DNA from: Inonotus obliquus
Lineage: Eukaryota; Basidiomycota; Agaricomycetes; Hymenochaetales; Hymenochaetaceae
Reading direction: 5' to 3'
DNA: 64,000 bases
Assembly: GCA_032164295.1 (NCBI GenBank)
Contig: JAJHTX010000004.1
Location: 1,488,001-1,552,000, forward strand
Part shown: positions 57,574 through 64,000 of the stretch, in pieces
Layout of the letters: each line of letters opens with the position of its first letter
Position numbering within the stretch: the first letter of the stretch is position 1
Position numbers and translations under genes: made by a program
The notes under the pieces: generated by a model
What the model was told of the DNA's origin: nothing
Database searches by the model: none
Seen by the model: the letters and a program-made list of their open reading frames with translations, nothing else

Positions 57574-59487
57574 ATGTCAACTCTGCCAGCCATCCTAGCA
57601 GCAGTAGTTCTGGTCTTGCTTTATGCTATCAATCAAATCCGCAAGCGATATGAACCTAACTTGAAGAAAGCTACCCAATCAGCAACGAGACCTCTGAAGT
57701 CGACGAGGAAGCCTGGAGGTGAATGATTTCGGCTACAAACGGGAAGAGTCAACAATACCTGACCCTAGACTTGAAGAATGGATACCAGTGGAATTCACGT
57801 ATCCTCCTTTTCCAACATGCGACAATCCACTTCAAGATAGACATCCTTCTCGTTACCGGCCCTTTAGATGGGGAAAATACAAGTAATTTCCATGTAGTCT
57901 GCGTGTTTGTCGTGACTGATTCTGCTAATGACAGTGTCACTATGGGCATACGTAGTATGCCTTGGGAAGACTGGGTGGAGGTGAAGAACGCTCTGCTCTT
58001 GCAGGTTACAATGCTTACCGAATGCCATAGGTCGACAATCAACTACCCGCATATCACGCAATTCGAGTGGACAGGCTTTCAAGGCGCGGAGAAAAAGTGG
58101 TTAATACTCTTCCATCCCGTCCGGGTGTCCCCGGCGGCGGACCTGCAGGCATTACCGGTTTCTCTTACATTCTACGTGTTCTGATACTTACGTGCTTGAA
58201 TCCAGCGAAAGAACTTGTATATGAACTGGCTGAGTATCTTTCGAGGCGTTACCCAGACACATACCGCGTTACTCGCCATGTTTCCCAGCCGAACGATTTC
58301 GGATGGTATGGCGATGGTCAAATCAAAGAGATAACCATCTTGCCGGTCAATGTGACTTACAGCCTTGACGAAGAAGACCCAATGAAAGTATCAGGCTTAC
58401 TGTAAGATCTTGACTGAGACCGTGACAGCGACCTCTCTATATTGTCTGATATTCTTCTAGCGTGGAAGATGACCTTGCGTTAATGATGGAAGGTTACAAT
58501 TGGTACTAATTGCTGGAATGACTACCAACTCACCCGTTTCTTACTTAGGTGATGATGGAAAGTACTATTTCCAAGCCGGCGCTATTCTGGTCCCAGGTAC
58601 GCCAAAAGATTGTCTTCAGGGATTAACAAGGGCGCTAAGTATTGCTCTCAGGCTTCTGGCGCATGATAGATAAGATTGGGATGCCCCTCGAAGATATCCA
58701 CATCACCGGCTCAGTCCCGCAATGTAAGCAGGATGTGAACGCGAGAGGACCGGTGCTGATCTATGATCGCTAGTCCGTGAAAAGCTTCAGTTCAGTATGA
58801 ACCGCTTTATGAGCAAGCTCTCGGTGGACAAACCGGTCGTTCGTAACAACTATTTCTTCCAAATTGTTCGACCGGCGGATGATCCAGCACGTATTGGATC
58901 TGTCGACCCGGACGAGCTTGCCTGGTCTGATACGACGAACGGCGATGAAGATTTGTTTGTGCATCATACTAGAAAACTAGATGGAGAGAGCCACGATAAT
59001 GCTGAAGAGGCTCACGGTGCAACAGAGAAGGAGCTCAGTCTTAGGGAACAGAAACAGTCACTGGCGACAGAAACTGCTGACCGGATTCGCCTCAGGACTG
59101 AGAGACAGAGTCTTCGTCGACTCCCGAGGAGTGGGGCGATAGTCTTCACGATCAGGAGTAAGGCCCATATGCCATCTTCGCTCCCTACTGACTCAATGGG
59201 GTATCATACAGCATACATCTTCAATATCATCGATTTGGCGGAAGAGCCCGGTGTACCAGGTCGAATGGCGAGTGCCATCAGAAGCTGGCCAGAGGACGTG
59301 CAACTGTAAGTTGTTTTTTGAATATATGCTATGCTGGATCATTTATTGAAAAGTACTGTACGTCAGGTACAAAGGCGAAGGACTTTACGGTGAGACGATT
59401 CTGAAATTTCTTGATCAGAAACGCGCCGAGCAGGTTAAGAATGGGATTGTGACGGAGGAAGATCAGAGTTCCAATTATCCGTTTTAA
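57574..59487 (+). CDS. DUF3445 protein, putative haem-dependent oxidative demethylase family
   Basis: Member of the DUF3445 family, which includes bacterial haem-dependent oxidative N-demethylase subunits; many fungal copies are wrongly labelled mannosyltransferases. The first exon carries a membrane anchor (MSTLPAILAAVVLVLLYAIN) and a basic stretch. The core follows: EFTYPPFPTCDNPLQDRHPS, RPFRWGKY, then VTMGIRSMPWEDWVEV, the family's 'xxMGLRxMxxxxWIExD' block. Further on come AKELVYELAEYLSRRYPDTY, VEDDLALMMEGDDGKYYFQA, GFWRMIDKIGMPLEDIHITG, VPQYREKLQFSMNRFMSKLS, NYFFQIVRPADDPARIG and SHMPSSL-like KAHMPSSLP. It ends GETILKFLDQKRAEQVKNGI. The family is well supported; enzymatic activity in this copy is untested. 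Confidence 0.82.
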
Positions 59488-59647
59488 TTTCCGGCCGTTT
59501 TCATTAAGATTGTTGTGAAACTTGTAGAAACAGAGTCGGAAATAGAGATATTTTAGGTCCGGAATGGCAATCGGCGCGGAATCTGAATTTTTTTGTTGAC
59601 ATAAACAGTATTGGCTTGTCAACGAAACACTTTGCCTGTCATCAACC
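59488..59647. other. Short intergenic region
   Basis: 160 bases between tandem rightward genes; nothing coding seen. Confidence 0.5.
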
Positions 59648-61612
59648 ATGCCACTCCCATTCCTTTTACCTCTCCACTCCCAACATCTCCCTCTGCTCAA
59701 CTTGCCTGTTGGTACTTGCGAAGAAAGTGTCACGCCGTATCGTAATGGTAAACCATGATCAATCCGCGGAACGCGATCGCGTGCAGAAGATTTCGGCTAC
59801 AGTATCGCGTTCGTATGCCTAATTTTTTGTCTTTAATACTCTTTTCGTCATTCCTAATGTTTCCCCTCGTATGCCGAATGATCAGTAAACGATTTCCCCA
59901 AAGCTGCTTTCTCAGAACGGAGAGAACTACCTTGCACCCTGTCTCCAAGGTTTGCATTTACCGTCGTCGTACAATGGCGTCCCGGCGCCACTCTGGATGA
60001 TGCAATCCTTAAATCAAAGATGGACCAAGTGAAATACCGAGCGTTTACGGTAGCACCAAAGAATGTATATGGTTTAGAAGGCGGTGCCATCTTCTGTTAC
60101 TGGGAAAACGTGAAGGTATGTAGTGAAATTGATTTTGTCCATTCGGATACTGCTATGGGTACAGAATCAACACGCCGACCTCATGAAAGCTTATCTGTCC
60201 AAGAAAGCAACACAAGATAGGATGACAGAGTTGAATGTGTACGTCGAATACTAGCATGTGCGTTTCCCTCCTTGATGCTATTTGACTTTCAGGCTCTCCA
60301 TAACTTTCCACGAAAGGTGAACGAATGCAAAATGCTTGCCCCTCGCCTTCCGATGCACTAATGTGCTGCTCGATTATTACTATAGCTGTCGAGTTCGTTT
60401 ATCAGCTGAGCCCTTCCAATCGCGCGTTTTGGACGGTGGGAAAGTGACGACGTACCGGTCAGAAGCATTTTACAAAGATAATGCTAATGAATAAAAGTCT
60501 AATACCCTCACAGCTTCAAGACAGCAAGTGCACAAGACGCACATCCACCGGCAACGCCCGTCGTCAGGAATGTCACCAAACCGTATGACAAGTCAGAGCC
60601 TTCGAGCTCTGCAAAACCTGGACCTGTAAATGAGGCTCATCATGGCGCACCAACTTCTCAGGCTCTTTCCAACAGAATATCTCAACGAACTGAGTTTCAG
60701 AGATGTTTATTCTCTGATGACGCAAAGTTGCAAGACCGAAACAACCCGGATGAACGAGTTCCACCACGTGGTCCGCGGGCAGAGAGGGTTCAGAAGCAAT
60801 ATCATAGCGGACCGTCAGCTCCCTCTCCTTCTGTCGCATCCTCGTCGATACTACAGAAGAGACCGCGATCCTCACCCGATACTGATCAAAACGGCGTTGG
60901 CGGGAAACGGTCACGAAACGCAATAAGCTCTTTAGACAACAATGTCACGTCTTTAAAGCATATACAAAGTGACCTCTCTCAACCCCTGCAAAACTCGCAT
61001 GAATTCCCGAATACTCGAAGTACCTCATGGAAGAATCGAGAGGATCTTCGGGTGGGGAATCGTGCTGCGACCCAGGTGCATGTTGACATGGAGTTGGAGT
61101 GTGAACGTGCCCGATCAGTGGAGAAGTATGCATTTGGGAGAAACGATGAGTTGGAAGACTCCGTAGATAAGCTCCGTGGTCGAGTTCGGGAACTGGAGGG
61201 CTTATACGAAGCTTCAAAGAAGCAGGTATCAAGCTTGCGCGAGACCCTGGAGGAAGCGGAATCTGCAAAGAAGGCTCTTGGAGAGAGTCTTCAAGCAGCA
61301 CAGAAGGACCGTCAAGAGTTGCAGTTACGTGAGGCAGAACTCCAGCAAGCACTGCATGGTGTATTGCACGACCTGGAAGAAGCACGCAGATCAGGCAGCA
61401 AGGCTGAGCAAGAGCTCAGCAGAGAAAAATCGCTTGCTGTCGAGGCACGAATAATAGCGGAAGAAGACAAGAACGATATGATGGATAAGCTGAGGTCGGC
61501 AGAAGAGGCTTTAGCAGCAGAGCAGCTGCAACGTAGAGCAGCGGAAGAAACGTTCTTAGACGTGAAATGCGTGCTAAGTGGAGTAGATGTCTTTCGGAAG
61601 GATCGTGAATGA
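59648..61612 (+). CDS. Coiled-coil protein of unknown function
   Basis: Not recognised. Exon 1 (MPLPFLLPLHSQHLPLLNLP to PYRN) joins in phase to VNDFPKAAFSERRELPCTLS. That exon continues FAFTVVVQWRPGATLDDAIL, KMDQVKYRAFTVAPKNVYGL, then EGGAIFCYWENVK, a compact possibly globular region of about 100 residues. Two small exons follow (ALHNFPRK; CRVRLSAEPFQSRVLDGGK), the second joining FKTASAQDAHPPATPV. The C-terminal half is a Ser/Pro linker and then a coiled coil of about 170 residues (RGRVRELEGLYEASKKQV, SLRETLEEAESAKKALGE). I end it at the stop at 61612; a splice after FLD could instead lead to a short exon near 61720-61770. The tail end is therefore uncertain. Confidence 0.6.
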
Positions 61613-64000
61613 TAGTGGTTCGTCATGCGGATTGAAGGACCCGGAAGGTAAATCTCAAAGTTAATGTTTCTGGTGGGCAGTTTGTACGTGCTAATAATTG
61701 TCTATGCTCTGAACAGGTTGCGCACCTTCCTACGTTCATGCAAAGCACTCAAGACACAGTGTGCATGATGATTAATATTACGAGCCGATACTGATCATTT
61801 CAAGTGGAGCTCAAGTTGGATACCTAGGTAGCAGAGGCTCCGATTTCAGATATCTGACCTGGAGAAATCGAGTACAGCTTCTTACTTACATTATGGGTGA
61901 CGCCAGGTGTCACCATACACCGATTCTAAGCACACGCTTTTTCTCCCACAAAGCCTGCCATTCATCCCATCTCCTAGCAATGACATCGTCTAGGCCTTGA
62001 GAGATGTCCTTGTGCGGAGCAAATTACGTACACACGGAACGACTATTTTCGAAGGTCGTATCGTCTTCAACGACGCTGAGTCGTCCACCTTCCGCATACT
62101 ATTGATCAGCGGACATATTGCCCCCCAGCCCACGTGTTCTATTCTCAGACCACACCATGGATCTTGAATACTTCGTCGATGGTCACGCGACTCGCGAGGA
62201 AACCTATGTCCTTGAAAGGTTTACGGCTGCTGTCCGAAGGAGGTGGCCATTACCCTCATCGGCCGATCTACATTTTCGTCCAGGTGCTTCTCGGTGACCC
62301 CGAAGGTAGTGGTCAACCGAAACGATGGTTGTACACAACATCTACCTCTTGCTTCCGTGACACTCATGTAGTGGGGCTGGCTGTCAACTTGCTTTTAGTC
62401 CAGCGTTCTCCTTGTCCCATACTTACGTGAATCCGAAATGAGTGCTGGTTGATAACAACTCTGGGAACTCACTCTTATGCCTGCCGCTTGTCCTTTCCTG
62501 CAATTCATTTCCGACCAGGCCAAGTCTCAGAGAATTCATTCCACCGCACTCGTGAACCATTCCCGTGATTTCCACGTGAGCTATCATTTGTACATTGGGT
62601 CCATTGGGGTGAGCTTATGGTACTGTCCTATCTATCTTCTGACATTTCGAGTCTTCTCTTCACGTACATCCACCTCTTTTTCTCACGATTCTTCACCCTC
62701 GTACCTTCTCCTCATTCCCGATTCCCGGTCATTCCTGGTCCGTGGTTCCAGTCTCGATCCCATCCACAAAAATTTGATAAGAAAACCGAGTTCCCCGCGT
62801 TCCAATCATTGGCCACAGGTCAGGCGTTGAATTGGGTCACGAGCGGGGGGTGCACGGAAGAACCAAGCTCAACATTGCCTTACCCCGGGCACCGCTTTAT
62901 CTCCAGTCCTCTGTTCATGTTCAGCCTTTTGCGTTTTCGTTTCGTGTTGCTCGTGTCACACTTAACTCCTGGAAAGTATCTATTCCGTTCCTCAGTTAAA
63001 GCGGCAAAAACATAGAGTTTGATCCCGGCCGTTCACTTGTATCTACTCTTAAGTGATTTGATTCATGGGAAACAAACGTGTATGTGCTTGTGAAACGTAA
63101 AAGTACACAAAGGGACATTCTTATTATCTATCTTATACTACAACACGGTATCAGGCTTGATACTTTGGCATTCACAATTGTCGGGAACACTTGAAGTTGA
63201 AACAGAACAACAGACAAAGTAGCAAGGAGAGAAGATGTGAGATGAGGCACCTTGCAAGTTTGTCTGAGAACAACGAAAGAGGAATCCAGGCGCTGTCAGC
63301 GACCACAGGACTATCAGGTAAAGCAACACTGAAGAATGGTCAGAATTGAAAGTGAAATGGAACCGGCAACAGGATAAGGAAGACTCGGCAGAACAAAATA
63401 GTTCGATTGCGTGTGTGAAATCGGCGGACAATGCTCATGTATGAATGCGAAATAGAAACAAATCGATCGGACCCCATCGAATCGAAGTCCAAAGAGAACA
63501 GAGAAGGGCCAGGAGATAAAGTAAAGCAGCAGGTAATCTTCTCGCTACGAGACCAAAGCGAAAAGGTGGCGAAGGACCTGGTCAAACTCTCCATAACCGC
63601 TTCTGGACACGTCATTTTTGCAGGCGCTTTGACTAATAATGCACCTTCCAACCGCCGCATGACTCACGCTTTCCCGAATAGGAAGCTCTCTGCATGCATT
63701 GAGAGTTTGTTTGCTCGTGTACGGTACAACGGTGCGATTATCCATCACCAATAATGATAGGGGCCAAAATCCACGGGTTGGATAACGACGGCCAATGAGG
63801 AAAGTTAACCGACTCGAGCGCATTGCGACCGAGTTGCCGAACTGCCATATAAACGTCGTTCTTGATCCTGCAAACAACTGAAGGCAATGGAAATCTTGTA
63901 GAGCACCCCAACTGCAATCTCGCTTCCCACCAGAAATCGTCCGACACGGATGCTGCCCCTAAAGCTTATTACCTTCCCATCATCAGTGAGTATAATTGCT
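61613..64000. other. Right edge, 2.4 kb without a supported gene
   Basis: Open frames are short and unrelated. On + an ATG at 62157 gives MDLEYFVDGHATREETYVLE but stops at about 62298. Others are at 62477-62830 and 62617-63015. On - frames lie at 63340-63660 and 63545-63877. None has a domain or a convincing chain of splice sites. A leftward gene entering from beyond 64000 is possible (a frame reading GSIRVGRFLVGSEIAVGVLY on the minus strand near 63950), but I cannot prove it. Confidence 0.4.

Noticed and set aside
62477..63015. Two overlapping plus-strand frames of 117 and 132 codons near the right edge
   Set aside because: They are low-complexity Ser/Phe/Pro-rich translations of pyrimidine-rich DNA with no motif or start context.
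1..64000. Search for CRISPR arrays, tRNA or rRNA genes and transposable elements
   Set aside because: No regularly spaced repeats, no cloverleaf-like consensus and no transposase, reverse transcriptase or integrase motifs were noticed; reading by eye could miss short or decayed copies.

Overview
The window is nuclear DNA of a filamentous basidiomycete, most likely a mushroom-forming agaricomycete. Genes are densely packed on both strands, with many short GT...AG introns (mostly about 45-70 nt) and protein families typical of that group: an FlbA/Thn1-type RGS protein, a Bem1 scaffold, an orphan agaricomycete family, a multi-pass receptor-like protein and a Zn2Cys6 regulator. I recognise no rRNA, tRNA, CRISPR array or transposable element. 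All gene models were built by eye, by matching splice phase and protein homology, so outer limits are start and stop codons, not mRNA ends. Layout, 0.5-23.3 kb: an unrecognised gene (-) lies back to back with a CASTOR/GATS-like ACT-domain protein (+). Next come a protein joining a degenerate small-GTPase domain to a RasGEF (+), the polarity scaffold Bem1 (-), the CCR4-NOT subunit Not3/5 (+), mitochondrial ribosomal L12 (-), a multi-pass membrane protein (-), the Hsp90 co-chaperone Cns1/TTC4 (-) and an MFS transporter (-). Layout, 23.6-31 kb: a mitochondrial energy group holds L-2-hydroxyglutarate dehydrogenase (+), NDUFA12 (-) and NDUFA4/COXFA4 (+). It is followed by an Ara2-like aldo-keto reductase (+) and the Hsp70-Hsp90 organiser Sti1 (-), which has a perfect three-unit heat-shock element upstream. 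Layout, 31-49 kb: a Zn2Cys6 regulator (+), nucleoporin Nup120/Nup160 (-), a poorly resolved stretch near 39-40 kb, an orphan agaricomycete protein (+), a cytochrome-b5-like MAPR haem protein (-), the DEP-RGS protein (-), a 1.8-kb gap and the AP-3 mu subunit (+). Layout, 49-64 kb: mitoribosomal mS42 (-), the oligosaccharyltransferase subunit Ost2/DAD1 (+), a DUF1748 small protein (-), an isochorismatase-fold hydrolase (-), a large disordered coiled-coil protein (+), a DUF3445 putative haem protein (+) and a second coiled-coil protein (+). The last 2.4 kb has no gene I can support. Most genes are housekeeping. The points most worth a second look are the GTPase-like/RasGEF fusion whose GTPase has lost its DxxG motif, the CASTOR-like protein with a roughly 300-residue insertion, a conserved-looking segment inside the long cytoplasmic loop of the MFS transporter, and several genes visible only after splicing by hand.
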